Shown: one piece after another, positions 1-7,866 of the stretch
Layout: each line of letters starts with the position of its first letter
How positions within the stretch are numbered: the first letter of the stretch is position 1
NCBI RefSeq assembly: GCF_001905735.1
Contig: NZ_LISW01000002.1
Span: 966,426-1,030,425 of the forward strand
Source: Streptomyces sp. CB01249
Lineage (GTDB): Bacteria > Actinomycetota > Actinomycetes > Streptomycetales > Streptomycetaceae
Direction: 5' to 3'
Length of the DNA: 64,000 nucleotides
Program-made: the position numbers and the translations under genes
The notes under the pieces: model-generated
The model's database searches: none
What the model saw: the letters and a program-made list of their open reading frames with translations, nothing else
Told to the model about the DNA's origin: nothing

Positions 1-39
1 GTCGACTACGGCAAGCAGCTTCCGAAGACGTCGTCGTAG
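1..39 (+). CDS. 3' end of an unidentified gene
   Basis: The first frame reads 12 codons (VDYGKQLPKTSS) ending in TAG at 37-39, so this is probably the tail of a plus-strand gene that begins before the window. It lies 5 nt from the stop codon of the opposing gene at 45-560, the tight convergent spacing seen elsewhere here. Twelve residues are too few to name a family. Confidence 0.4.
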   Translation, partial: VDYGKQLPKTSS

Positions 40-44
40 CGCCG

Positions 45-560
45 CTACGCGCGCAGGGAGCGCTTCAGCAGGCGCGGCAGGCCCGCCGGGACCGGCAGCC
101 GGGTCGTCGCCGTCGTCGGCAGCGGCGCCGCGGCCCCGGAGGTCTCGGGCAGGTCGGTGCGCGCGTCGAGGGGCGTCAGCCGGACGACGCGGCACTCGCG
201 CGCCCAGCGGTCCGTCATCCGCTCCGCGTCCGGTGCGTTCAGCCGCTTGCCCTTCAGCTCGGCGACGGCGGCCTCCCACTCCTCGGAGTGCGGGGCGAGC
301 ACGGTGACCGAGGCGGACCAGGCGACGAGGCGGCCGCCCTTGTCCTTGCTGCGGACGGTCACCTCGGCGGTGGCGCTCTCGGTGAGCCCGGCCGGGAGCG
401 GCTGCTCGCCGGGGCCGTCGCCGACGAGGTGGGCGGCGCCCTCGTGCCATACGTGCCACAGGGCCCGCGCCGCGCCGGTGGAGCGCACCCAGACGAGGCC
501 GGACTTCTTCGTGGCCTCCTCGACGAGGGCGGGCCCGAGCAGCGTGTCAGGAGCAGTCAT
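45..560 (-). CDS. Conserved hypothetical protein, downstream partner of CorA
   Basis: This 171-aa protein starts at ATG 558-560 (MTAPDTLLGPALVEEATKKS). A longer open frame continues upstream to 1268 but there it is only a shadow of corA. The protein has no signal peptide or membrane segment. The N-terminal half (VWVRSTGAARALWHVWHEGAAHLV) resembles a small beta-rich fold, followed by a Lys/Arg-rich middle and a C-terminal tail of basic and Pro residues. I do not recognise the family. It follows corA by 23 nt on the same strand, so the two are probably one transcript. Function unknown. Confidence 0.75.
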   Translation of the reverse strand: MTAPDTLLGPALVEEATKKSGLVWVRSTGAARALWHVWHEGAAHLVGDGPGEQPLPAGLTESATAEVTVRSKDKGGRLVAWSASVTVLAPHSEEWEAAVAELKGKRLNAPDAERMTDRWARECRVVRLTPLDARTDLPETSGAAAPLPTTATTRLPVPAGLPRLLKRSLRA

Positions 561-583
561 GGAGCAGAGCTTAACGGGGGCGC

Positions 584-1705
584 TCAGAGCCATCCGTTGC
601 GCTTGAGCATGCGGTGGATGGAGAAGCAGACCACCCCGATGAAGCCCAGCACCATCGGATAGCCGTACGTCCAGCGCAGCTCCGGCATGTGGTCGAAGTT
701 CATGCCGTAGACCCCGCAGATCATCGTCGGCACGGCGATGATGGCCGCCCAGGACGTGATCTTGCGCATGTCCTCGTTCTGCGCGACGGTCGCCTGCGCC
801 AGGTTGGCCTGGAGGATGGAGTTCAGCAGCTCGTCGAAGCCGATGACCTCTTCCTGGACCCGCACCAGGTGGTCGGCGACGTCCCGGAAGTACTTCTGGA
901 TGTCCGGGTCGATCAGCCGCATGGGCCGTTCGCTCAGCAGCTGCATCGGGCGCAGCAGCGGGGAGACGGCCCGCTTGAACTCCAGCACCTCGCGCTTGAG
1001 CTGGTAGATCCGTCCGGCGTCCGAGCCGCGCGCGCTTCCCTTGTCCGGGGTGGAGAAGACCTCGATCTCCACCTCGTCGATGTCGTCCTGCACGGCGCCC
1101 GCCACCGCGATGTAGCCGTCGACCACATGGTCGGCGATGGAGTGCAGCACGGCGGAGGGGCCCTTGGCCAGCAGCTCGGGGTCGTCCTCCAGGCGGTGGC
1201 GCAGCGCGCGCAGCGAGCCGTGACCGCCGTGCCGGACGGTGATGACGAAGTCCCGGCCGGTGAAGCACATGACCTCGCCGGTCTCCACGACCTCGCTGGT
1301 CGCGGTCAGTTCGGCGTGTTCGACGTAGTGGATGGTCTTGAAGACGGTGAACAGCGTGTCGTCGTAGCGCTCCAGCTTCGGTCGCTGGTGGGCGTGGACC
1401 GCGTCCTCCACGGCCAGCGGGTGCAGCCCGAACTCCCGGGCGATGCCCGCGAATTCCTCCTCGGTCGGCTCGTGCAGCCCGATCCAGGCGAAGCCGCCCT
1501 TCTCCCGGACCCGGAGCATCGCCTCGCGGGCGGTGCGGCAGGTGCCGTCGGTCTCGGCGAGCCGGCGGCCGTCGCGGTAGACCGCGCAGTCGACCACCGC
1601 GCTGGACGCGGACGGGTCGCGGGTGGCGTCGTAGCTGTTGTGCAGGGGTGCGCTCTTGCGCAGGGAGGGGCGCACGACGGCGCGCAGGTCACGGATCATC
1701 GACAT
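584..1705 (-). CDS. corA: CorA-family Mg2+/Co2+ transporter
   Basis: CorA proteins form homopentameric channels that admit Mg2+ (also Co2+ and Ni2+) down the membrane potential. This 373-aa protein has the family layout: a long acidic and helical cytoplasmic N-terminal domain (roughly 1-310) followed by two C-terminal membrane helices. The signature YGMNF is at about residues 333-337, at the end of TM1 (ITSWAAIIAVPTMICGV), and is followed by a short acidic loop (DHMPELRW) and TM2. The C-terminus is basic (HRMLKRNGWL). The open frame extends to 1774, but I place the start at ATG 1705 because GAAGGAG lies just upstream at the right spacing. The small gene at 45-560 is probably cotranscribed. 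No Mg riboswitch is evident upstream. Confidence 0.93.
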   Translation of the reverse strand: MSMIRDLRAVVRPSLRKSAPLHNSYDATRDPSASSAVVDCAVYRDGRRLAETDGTCRTAREAMLRVREKGGFAWIGLHEPTEEEFAGIAREFGLHPLAVEDAVHAHQRPKLERYDDTLFTVFKTIHYVEHAELTATSEVVETGEVMCFTGRDFVITVRHGGHGSLRALRHRLEDDPELLAKGPSAVLHSIADHVVDGYIAVAGAVQDDIDEVEIEVFSTPDKGSARGSDAGRIYQLKREVLEFKRAVSPLLRPMQLLSERPMRLIDPDIQKYFRDVADHLVRVQEEVIGFDELLNSILQANLAQATVAQNEDMRKITSWAAIIAVPTMICGVYGMNFDHMPELRWTYGYPMVLGFIGVVCFSIHRMLKRNGWL

Positions 1706-2109
1706 GGCTGGCTCCTTCACGGAGGGCCGTCGTCGGAGGGCCTGGAACAGCCCGGAATGGGGACGTGGACTCACATCCGCAAAGCGGGCGGCACCGCGGC
1801 GGCACGATGACGGCGTTCGCTACAGACAGGCAAAAAGACGTGCTCTTCCGTCATGCGACATGCCAGGGCCCGACCGGGTGTCAGATCACACGGAGGGGCG
1901 TCCGGTGGAAGAGCGGTTGGTACTGCACGATCGACTCGGATCCACCGCAGCCCCACCTCCTCCTGCCGGTCCCCCGTGGGGGATGACGTAGCGCCGGGAC
2001 TTGAGAGCGACGCTTCAGCGTGCTGTCCCGGGCCGACACCCCAGGCTAGCAGCCGGTAGAGGGCCAATCCCTTACTTTGCCCGTTCCATACGCGACCTAT
2101 GCTCGCGGC
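1706..2109. other. 404-nt intergenic region, divergent promoters
   Basis: This gap separates the divergent corA and SUFU-domain genes. The right end holds the leaderless promoter of the SUFU gene. A 59-codon open frame at 1807-1986 (+), with three Cys and several Trp codons, has no convincing ribosome binding site and weak third-position GC bias, so I do not call it. I see no repeat or RNA structure of note in the rest. Confidence 0.5.
2098..2103 (+). promoter_or_regulatory. Leaderless -10 element (TATGCT)
   Basis: TATGCT ends 6 nt before ATG 2110, so transcription should start at or very near the start codon, giving a leaderless mRNA. No Shine-Dalgarno sequence precedes the ATG. TTGCCC at 2077-2082 could serve as a weak -35. 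Confidence 0.6.
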
Positions 2110-2694
2110 ATGGCAGAAATTCTTGCTCTGGTCGAGGCGCGTCTGCGGACGGCCCTGGGTGAACCGGACGCACGTGCGGCAGTGACGTTTCTCGGGACTG
2201 ACCGGATCGAGGTGCTCCGGTTCATCGACGGCGATGTCGTGCGGTACGCCACGCTCGGCATGTCCGCCCAGCCGATGTCCGACCCGACGGCGGTCGTGGC
2301 CGACCCGCTGAAGGGCCCGCGCGCCGAACTGGTCCTGTCGGTACGGGGCGGCCTGGCCGAGACCGACCAGGTGCTGCGCAAGCTCGCGGTGCTCGCGGCC
2401 TCGCCCCAGGTGGAGGGCCTGGTCGTGGCGCCCGGAGCCTCGCTGGACGTCGGCGAACCGCTGTGGCCGGGCGCGCCGTTCACCTCGGTGCTGGTCGCGG
2501 AGAGCGGGGGGCTGGTCGAGGATCTGGAGCTGGACGAGCCTCTGGAGCCGGTGCGCTTCCTGCCGCTGCTGCCGATGACGCAGAACGAGGCCGCCTGGAA
2601 GCGGGTCCGGGGTGCGCAGGAGCTCCAGGAGAAATGGCTGTCGCAGGGGACCGACCTGCGCGATCCCCTGCGACGTTCCGTGACCCTGGACTGA
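2110..2694 (+). CDS. Suppressor-of-fused (SUFU) domain protein
   Basis: This 194-aa soluble protein matches the bacterial SUFU-like family, known from Streptomyces and from polymorphic-toxin immunity proteins; its role in Streptomyces is not established. The typical C-terminal segment (RFLPLLPMTQNEAAWKR, about 150-166) is present, followed by QELQEKW. The N-terminus (MAEILALVEARLRTALGEP) is helical and the middle is beta-rich. I chose ATG 2110 over an upstream TTG (2077) because a -10 box sits exactly 6 nt before it. It converges with the MFS gene with only 5 nt between stops. There is no adjacent toxin, so an immunity function is not supported here. Confidence 0.8.
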   Translation: MAEILALVEARLRTALGEPDARAAVTFLGTDRIEVLRFIDGDVVRYATLGMSAQPMSDPTAVVADPLKGPRAELVLSVRGGLAETDQVLRKLAVLAASPQVEGLVVAPGASLDVGEPLWPGAPFTSVLVAESGGLVEDLELDEPLEPVRFLPLLPMTQNEAAWKRVRGAQELQEKWLSQGTDLRDPLRRSVTLD

Positions 2695-2699
2695 CGGCG

Positions 2700-3947
2700 T
2701 CAGTTGGCGAAGACCGTGACACCGTCCTCCGTGGCGTGCTTCGGCTCCAGCTCCTCCGCCTCGTGGCTCAGCGCGGAGCGCCGTACCCAGACGACGATCG
2801 CGCCGATCACCGAGGCGGCGGCGGCGACCACGAACGGGATGTGGATGTTGCTCCACTCCTCGATCTTCGGGGCCAGGTAGGGCGCCGCCGCGGCGGCGAA
2901 CCAGCGGACGAAGTTGTAGCCCGCGCTGGCCACCGGGCGCGGCGCGTCCGAGACACCGAGCGCCAGCTCCGTGTACACGGTGTTGTTCATGCCGATCAGC
3001 GCGCCGGACACGATGGTGCAGACGATGGCCGTGGTGTGGCTCCCGTAACCGAGGACCACCAGGTCGGCGGCGAGCAGCACCAGCGAGGCGCCGAGCACCT
3101 TCAGCGAGCCGAACCGCTGCTGGAGCCGGGGCGCGACGAGCACCGAGAACACCGCGAGCAGCAGGCCCCAGGCGAAGAAGACGGCACCGGACTTGTACGG
3201 CGTCATGTTCAGCACGAACGGGGTGAACGCCAGGATCGTGAAGAACGCGTAGTTGTAGAAGAACGCGGACGCGGCGACGGAGGCGAGCCCGCCGTGGCCG
3301 AGGGCCTTGACCGGGTCGAGCAGTGAGGTCTTGCGGGCGGGCCTGGGCTGCTCCTTCAGGAACGCCGTGATGCAGACGAAGCCGATCGCCATCAGCGCGG
3401 CCGTCCCGAAGAACGGGTAGCGCCAGCTGGCGTCCCCGAGCAGGGCGCCGAGCAGCGGCCCGCACGCCATGCCGAGGCCGAGCGCCGACTCGTACAGCAG
3501 GATCGCCGCCGAGCTGCCGCCGGCCGCCGCGCCGACGATCACCGCGAGCGCGGTCGAGACGAACAGCGCGTTGCCCAGGCCCCAGCCGGCCCGGAAGCCG
3601 ACCAGCTCGCCGACGGACGACGAGGTGCCGGAGAGCGCCGCGAAGACCACCACGAGCGCCAGCCCGGCCAGCAGCGTCTTGCGGCCGCCGATGCGGCTGG
3701 AGACGAAGCCGGTCACGAGCATCGCGACGGCGGTGATCAGGAAGTACGAGGTGAAGAGCAGCGACACCTGGCTCGGCGTCGCCTCCAGGCCCTTGGCGAT
3801 GGACGGCAGGATCGGGTCCACCAGGCCGATGCCCATGAACGCGACGACGGACGCGCCCGCCGTGGCCCAGACGGCCTTCGGCTGGCGCAGGATGCTGACC
3901 GGCTCCTGGTTGAACGGATCCTCTCCGGTTACTGCCTCTGACGGCAT
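2700..3947 (-). CDS. MFS transporter, drug-exporter type
   Basis: This 415-aa protein belongs to the major facilitator superfamily and is built of about 12 hydrophobic helices. Helix 1 (VWATAGASVVAFMGIGLVDP) is followed by the loop motif typical of proton-driven exporters, and the TM2-3 loop carries SSRIGGRKTLLAG, a good motif A (GxxxxRxGRR/K). The N-terminal tail is short and the C-terminal tail is acidic. I use ATG 3947, preceded by GAGGAAGAGG; a GTG at 3974 lacks a site. It is probably an efflux pump for a hydrophobic toxic compound; the substrate cannot be read from sequence. It is monocistronic and its promoter region is unusually AT-rich with an operator-like palindrome, so it is probably inducible, but no regulator gene lies next to it. 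Confidence 0.85.
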   Translation of the reverse strand: MPSEAVTGEDPFNQEPVSILRQPKAVWATAGASVVAFMGIGLVDPILPSIAKGLEATPSQVSLLFTSYFLITAVAMLVTGFVSSRIGGRKTLLAGLALVVVFAALSGTSSSVGELVGFRAGWGLGNALFVSTALAVIVGAAAGGSSAAILLYESALGLGMACGPLLGALLGDASWRYPFFGTAALMAIGFVCITAFLKEQPRPARKTSLLDPVKALGHGGLASVAASAFFYNYAFFTILAFTPFVLNMTPYKSGAVFFAWGLLLAVFSVLVAPRLQQRFGSLKVLGASLVLLAADLVVLGYGSHTTAIVCTIVSGALIGMNNTVYTELALGVSDAPRPVASAGYNFVRWFAAAAAPYLAPKIEEWSNIHIPFVVAAAASVIGAIVVWVRRSALSHEAEELEPKHATEDGVTVFAN

Positions 3948-3994
3948 GGGCCTCTTCCTCTCCACTGGCTCCACTGGATCGATGCGTTATGCAC

Positions 3995-4024
3995 AGAATA
4001 AGTTAGAGAAGCTAATGAATGCAA
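3995..4024 (-). promoter_or_regulatory. Promoter of the MFS gene with operator in the spacer
   Basis: On the minus strand, TTGCAT (4019-4024) and TATTCT (3995-4000) are separated by 18 nt, a good sigma-70-type promoter. The spacer contains the palindrome TTAG-agaag-CTAA (4003-4015). A related half-site pair AAGTTA...CTAA starts at 4000 and again at 4023, one spacing of 23 bp apart. The 3983-4036 stretch is AT-rich against a GC-rich background. The arrangement suggests repression by a MarR- or TetR-type protein (inference). Confidence 0.6.
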
Positions 4025-4152
4025 GTTACATCTAAATTCCGCGAGGGCGGCCCGGTGGCCGGACATCGCGCGGGGTAGAGGGGTCTGGGTGCACGGCGCG
4101 CAAGGGTGATCGTCCTTGACGCGGCGACGGCCGGAGAGGACCGTGGGACGGT

Positions 4153-4797
4153 ATGAGGGGCGAACCAAGTTGCCCGAAGTGCGGAGGCCGGGTCAGGGCG
4201 CCCGGGCTCTTCGCCGACACCTGGCAGTGCGACGACCACGGCAGCGTGCACCCGCTCCAGCCGGTCGTCCCGCCGAGCGTCGAGGCGCTCGGCGTGGTGG
4301 TGCACCGTGCGCAGGTCCCCGTGTGGATGCCCTGGCCGCTCCCCGTCGGCTGGCTGTTCACCGGGGTCGCCAGTGCCGGCGACGACCGCACCGGCGGACG
4401 TGCCACCGCCGTCGCCTGCTCCGGACCCGGGCCGCTAGGCGGCATGGGCGAGCTGCTGCTCGTCGCCGAGGAGCTGGGCGTCGGACTCGGCGCGCGGTAC
4501 GCGGGCATCGACGGACCGGACCCCGGGCCCCTGCTGGGCGTGGACGGCCCCCCGGAATCCAAGGTGCTCGCCGCCGGACGCCCCACCCCCCTCTGGCACG
4601 TCAGGCACGCCCCCGCCGACCGCGCCGTCTTCGCGGGCGAGGCGTGCGGCCTGTGGCTGTGGGCCATCGTGTGGCCCGAGCAGTCCGGGCTGCTCATGTA
4701 CGACGAGCTGGTGCTCACCGACCTGCGCGACGCCGGGGGAGAGGTGGACCTGGTGCCCTGCGGCGCCCTCACCCCCCGCCTGCTGACGGGCCCCTGA
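4153..4797 (+). CDS. DUF6758-like zinc-ribbon protein
   Basis: This 214-aa protein begins with a Cys motif typical of a small zinc ribbon (CPKCGG at residues 7-12, then QC at about 25-26). The rest is a soluble, Pro- and Gly-rich domain with many aromatic residues (VWMPWPLPVGWLFTGVASAG; LWLWAIVWPEQSG). I recognise it as a conserved actinobacterial protein of unknown function (DUF6758-like). It lies upstream of the PHP phosphoesterase with about 100 nt between them, in the same direction. The ATG at 4153 follows GGAGAGGA by 12 nt, a slightly long spacing. Confidence 0.75.
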   Translation: MRGEPSCPKCGGRVRAPGLFADTWQCDDHGSVHPLQPVVPPSVEALGVVVHRAQVPVWMPWPLPVGWLFTGVASAGDDRTGGRATAVACSGPGPLGGMGELLLVAEELGVGLGARYAGIDGPDPGPLLGVDGPPESKVLAAGRPTPLWHVRHAPADRAVFAGEACGLWLWAIVWPEQSGLLMYDELVLTDLRDAGGEVDLVPCGALTPRLLTGP

Positions 4798-4897
4798 GCG
4801 GGCCTTCGCACCGCCCTCCGCACCGTCCGGACCAAGCTCGCGCGCCGGTTATCCTGGGGTGTCCCCCCGTCCGGCCGCGAGCACTGGAGTACGAGTC

Positions 4898-5764
4898 GTG
4901 CGCATCGATCTGCACACCCACTCCACCGCGTCGGACGGCACGGACACCCCCGCCGAACTGGTGCGCAATGCCGCCGCCGCGGGCCTGGACGTCGTCGCCC
5001 TCACCGACCACGACACCGTGCGCGGCCACGCGGAGGCCGCCGCCGCGCTCCCCGAAGGGCTCACCCTCGTCACGGGCGCCGAGCTGTCCTGCCGCATCGA
5101 CGGCGTTGGCCTGCACATGCTGGCGTACCTCTTCGACCCGGACGAGCCCGAGTTCGTCCGCGAGCGCGAGCTGGTCCGCGACGACCGGGTGCCGCGCGCC
5201 CAGGCCATGGTCCGCAAGCTCCAGGAGCTGGGCGTCCCCGTCACCTGGGAGCAGGTCGCCCGGATCGCCGGAGACGGCTCGGTCGGCCGGCCGCACGTCG
5301 CCACCGCCCTCGTGGAGCTCGGCGTCGTCCCGACAGTGTCCGACGCCTTCACGCCCGACTGGCTCGGCGACGGCGGGCGCGCCTACGCGGGCAAGCACGA
5401 GCTGGACCCCTTCGACGCGATCCGGCTGGTCAAGGCCGCGGGCGGCGTCGCCGTCTTCGCCCACCCGGCCGCCGTCAAGCGGGGGCGTACGGTGCCCGAG
5501 GCGCGGATCGCCGAGCTGGCCGCCGCCGGGCTCGACGGCATCGAGGTCGACCACATGGACCACGACGAGCCCACCAGGACCCGGCTGCGCGCACTCGCCC
5601 GCGAGCTCGGGCTGCTGACGACCGGCTCCAGCGACTACCACGGCAGCCGCAAGACCGTGGAGCTCGGCACGTACACCACCGACCCCGAGATCTACGGCGA
5701 GATCACCCGGCGCGCCACGGGAGCCTTCCCGGTGCCGGGCGCCGGCGGACCCGCCTCCGCGTAA
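4898..5764 (+). CDS. PHP-domain phosphoesterase
   Basis: This 288-aa protein has the metal-binding signatures of the PHP superfamily: HTHSTASDGT at the N-terminus, LTDHDTVRGH around residue 30, an Asp/Glu cluster, FAHPAAVK at about 188 and GSSDYHG near 243. Members hydrolyse phosphate monoesters, such as 3',5'-bisnucleotides (the RNase AM/YciV group, which this length fits) or histidinol phosphate. The longer frame begins at GTG 4859, but a TATCCT -10 at 4849-4854 would start transcription near 4861. I therefore place the start at GTG 4898, with GGAG 8 nt upstream, giving the usual N-terminus MRIDLHTHS. The substrate is not proven by the sequence. Confidence 0.88.
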   Translation: MRIDLHTHSTASDGTDTPAELVRNAAAAGLDVVALTDHDTVRGHAEAAAALPEGLTLVTGAELSCRIDGVGLHMLAYLFDPDEPEFVRERELVRDDRVPRAQAMVRKLQELGVPVTWEQVARIAGDGSVGRPHVATALVELGVVPTVSDAFTPDWLGDGGRAYAGKHELDPFDAIRLVKAAGGVAVFAHPAAVKRGRTVPEARIAELAAAGLDGIEVDHMDHDEPTRTRLRALARELGLLTTGSSDYHGSRKTVELGTYTTDPEIYGEITRRATGAFPVPGAGGPASA

Positions 5765-5897
5765 CGGCACCCGGGCCCCGCCCGGTCGTTCTTCCCTACA
5801 CCCGCCGCCGTCCGGCATGTCCGGGCGGCGGTGCGGTGCGCGTTCCTTCCCCGCGGTCACCCGCCGCACACCTGCTCACTCCCCACAAGGCTCACCC

Positions 5898-6503
5898 GTG
5901 TTCGACGTCGCTGTCTTCGGATCCCTTTTTCTCACCCTTTTTGTGATTATGGATCCGCCCGGAATCACCCCGATCTTTCTCGCCCTCACTGCGGGCCGCC
6001 CCGCCAAGGTGCAGCGCCGGATGGCCCTCCAGGCCGTCGCCGTCGCCTTCGGCGTCATCGCCGTCTTCGGCCTGCTCGGCCAGCAGATCCTGGACTACCT
6101 GCACGTCTCCGTCCCGGCGCTGATGATCGCCGGCGGGCTGCTCCTGCTGCTCATCGCGCTCGACCTGCTGACCGGCAAGACCGACGAGCCGACGCAGACC
6201 AAGGACGTCAACGTCGCCCTCGTACCGCTCGGCATGCCGCTGCTCGCCGGGCCCGGCGCGATCGTCTCGGTGATCCTCGCCGTGCAGCACGCCGACAGCG
6301 TGGCGAGCCAGGTCTCCGTCTGGACGGCGATCCTCGCCATGCACGTCGTGCTCTGGCTGACCATGCGCTACTCGCTGCTGATCATCCGCGTCATCAAGGA
6401 CGGCGGCGTCGTGCTCGTCACCAGGCTGGCCGGCATGATGCTGTCCGCCATCGCCGTGCAGCAGATCATCAACGGCGTCACCCAGGTCATCCGGGGCGGC
6501 TGA
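5898..6503 (+). CDS. MarC-family integral membrane protein
   Basis: This 201-aa protein has six hydrophobic segments and the family signatures FVIMDPPGITPIFL (after TM1) and LVPLGMPLLAGPGAIVSVIL (before TM4). The MarC/NAAT family was named for multiple-antibiotic resistance, but that role was not confirmed for E. coli MarC; some archaeal homologues carry neutral amino acids. GTG 5898, with AAGG upstream, gives the usual short N-terminus (MFDVAVFGSLFLTLFV); the frame extends upstream but that part is not hydrophobic. It is followed by a strong hairpin terminator, so this is the end of a transcript that may include the PHP gene 130 nt upstream. Confidence 0.88.
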   Translation: MFDVAVFGSLFLTLFVIMDPPGITPIFLALTAGRPAKVQRRMALQAVAVAFGVIAVFGLLGQQILDYLHVSVPALMIAGGLLLLLIALDLLTGKTDEPTQTKDVNVALVPLGMPLLAGPGAIVSVILAVQHADSVASQVSVWTAILAMHVVLWLTMRYSLLIIRVIKDGGVVLVTRLAGMMLSAIAVQQIINGVTQVIRGG

Positions 6504-6521
6504 CCCGGACCCGGACGCAAC

Positions 6522-6556
6522 AGCGCCCCCGCACGATCGTTCCGTGCGGGGGCGCT
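6522..6556. terminator. Hairpin terminator after the MarC gene
   Basis: A perfect 14-bp inverted repeat (AGCGCCCCCGCACG / CGTGCGGGGGCGCT) with a 7-nt loop lies 19 nt after the stop codon. It has no long U-tract, as is usual in Streptomyces, and sits between convergent genes, so it may act on both strands. Confidence 0.8.
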
Positions 6557-6594
6557 TCGTCTTCGTTACGACGGCAACTCACATCGGCAAGGTG

Positions 6595-6747
6595 TTACGA
6601 AGCCGGACTTTCGGCCGGACGGATATAGATGCGCTGGCCCGTAGCCGCGGCCTGCTGCACGATCCGCTTGACGGAGGCGGCGTCCACGACGGTGCTGTCC
6701 ACGGCGGTACCGTCGACATCGTCGAGTCGCATGATCTCGAAGCGCAT
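6595..6747 (-). CDS. 50-aa conserved small protein
   Basis: The open frame reaches 6849, but ATG 6747 is preceded by a good AAGGGA site, so the product is 50 aa (begins MRFEIMRLDDVDGTAV, ends IYIRPAESPAS). It is soluble and slightly acidic, with an Ala-rich helical middle (VVDAASVKRIVQQAAATG). It resembles small streptomycete proteins of unknown function. The MarC terminator is 39 nt beyond its stop. The upstream region is shared divergently with the NYN-domain gene. Confidence 0.7.
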   Translation of the reverse strand: MRFEIMRLDDVDGTAVDSTVVDAASVKRIVQQAAATGQRIYIRPAESPAS

Positions 6748-6956
6748 AAGGCTTCCCTTCGTCTGATCCTCCTGCTGGAGAACTACTGGGAGGACGGTGT
6801 CCCGTCCGCAAGGATGAGGAGCGCCAGGCATGCCTGTCGTGCGCCCCACGGTGGGTACAACGGCTTGCCTCCTGCAATCATTCCCTACGCTAAGGAAATT
6901 TTTCGGATGTCTAAGTACCGGCCGGTAATCACGTGTGCGGGCGCGACGGGACGCGC

Positions 6957-7844
6957 ATGAACGACGTGGAGATCGGCGAGCGGCTGGACCGCACCAACGC
7001 CCTGCTCGAACGCGTGCTCGCCGAGGTCTCGAAGACCCCCTCGACCCACGCGATCTTCGTGGACGCGGGCTATGTGTACGCCGCCGCCGGGCTGCTCGTC
7101 ACCGGCACCGAGGACCGGCGCTCCTTCGACCTCGACGCCGAAGGGCTGATCGAGGCGTTCATCGACAAGGCCCGCACCATCTTCGCGGACAGCAGGCTGC
7201 TGCGCGTGTACTGGTACGACGGGGCCAGGCGCCGCATCCACACCACCGAGCAGCAGACCATCGCCGAACTCCCCGACGTCAAGGTCAGACTCGGCAACCT
7301 CAACGCCAACAACCAGCAGAAGGGCGTCGACTCCCTCATCCGCACCGACCTGGAATCGCTCGCCCGTCACCGGGCCATCAGCGACGCCGCGCTCGTCGGC
7401 GGCGACGAGGACCTCGTCTCGGCCGTCGAGGCCGCGCAGGGCTACGGCGCCCGCGTCCACCTCTGGGGCATCGAGGCGGGCGAGGGGCGCAACCAGGCGG
7501 AGCCGCTGCTCTGGGAGGTGGACAGCCAGCGCACCTTCGACCTGGACTTCTGCCGCCCCTACGTGACCAGACGCCCCGTCACCACCTACGAGGAGGACGC
7601 CCCCGCGCCCTCCCGCGACGACGTCCACTTCGTCGGCGCCCAGATCGCGGCGGCCTGGCTCGCCGCGCGCGGCCGGGAATCCCTGGCCGACCTGCTGCCC
7701 GGCCATCCCTTCCTGCCGGGCTCGGTCGACCAGGACCTGCTGCACGAGGCCGAACGCATCCTCCAGCGCTCCCTGCGCGGCCACCCCCCGCTGCGGCGGG
7801 CGCTGCGCGACGGCTTCTGGCAGCACCTCCAGTCCCAGTACTGA
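6957..7844 (+). CDS. NYN-domain (PIN-like) putative ribonuclease
   Basis: This 295-aa protein has the acidic signature of NYN nucleases: FVDAGYVYAAAG at about 34-45, KGVDSLIRTDLE near 121, and ALVGGDEDLVSAVE near 143-156, giving the conserved Asp residues that bind metal. NYN proteins are PIN-fold RNA nucleases. The C-terminal third, beyond about residue 200, has a helical acidic region not part of the core fold. I use ATG 6957; an upstream GTG (6933) lies only 2 nt after a potential -10 (TAATCA) and would not be in the message. No clear Shine-Dalgarno is seen. The cellular target is unknown. Confidence 0.82.
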   Translation: MNDVEIGERLDRTNALLERVLAEVSKTPSTHAIFVDAGYVYAAAGLLVTGTEDRRSFDLDAEGLIEAFIDKARTIFADSRLLRVYWYDGARRRIHTTEQQTIAELPDVKVRLGNLNANNQQKGVDSLIRTDLESLARHRAISDAALVGGDEDLVSAVEAAQGYGARVHLWGIEAGEGRNQAEPLLWEVDSQRTFDLDFCRPYVTRRPVTTYEEDAPAPSRDDVHFVGAQIAAAWLAARGRESLADLLPGHPFLPGSVDQDLLHEAERILQRSLRGHPPLRRALRDGFWQHLQSQY

Positions 7845-7866
7845 GACCCGCCGGTACGGGGAAGAG

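Noticed and set aside
45..1268. 407-codon frame as one gene
   Set aside because: Its first part is out-of-frame shadow of corA. The real gene starts at ATG 560.
1807..1986. 59-codon ORF (+) before the SUFU gene, with Cys and Trp codons
   Set aside because: No ribosome binding site or -10 at a suitable place, weak third-position GC, and no family resemblance; left as intergenic.
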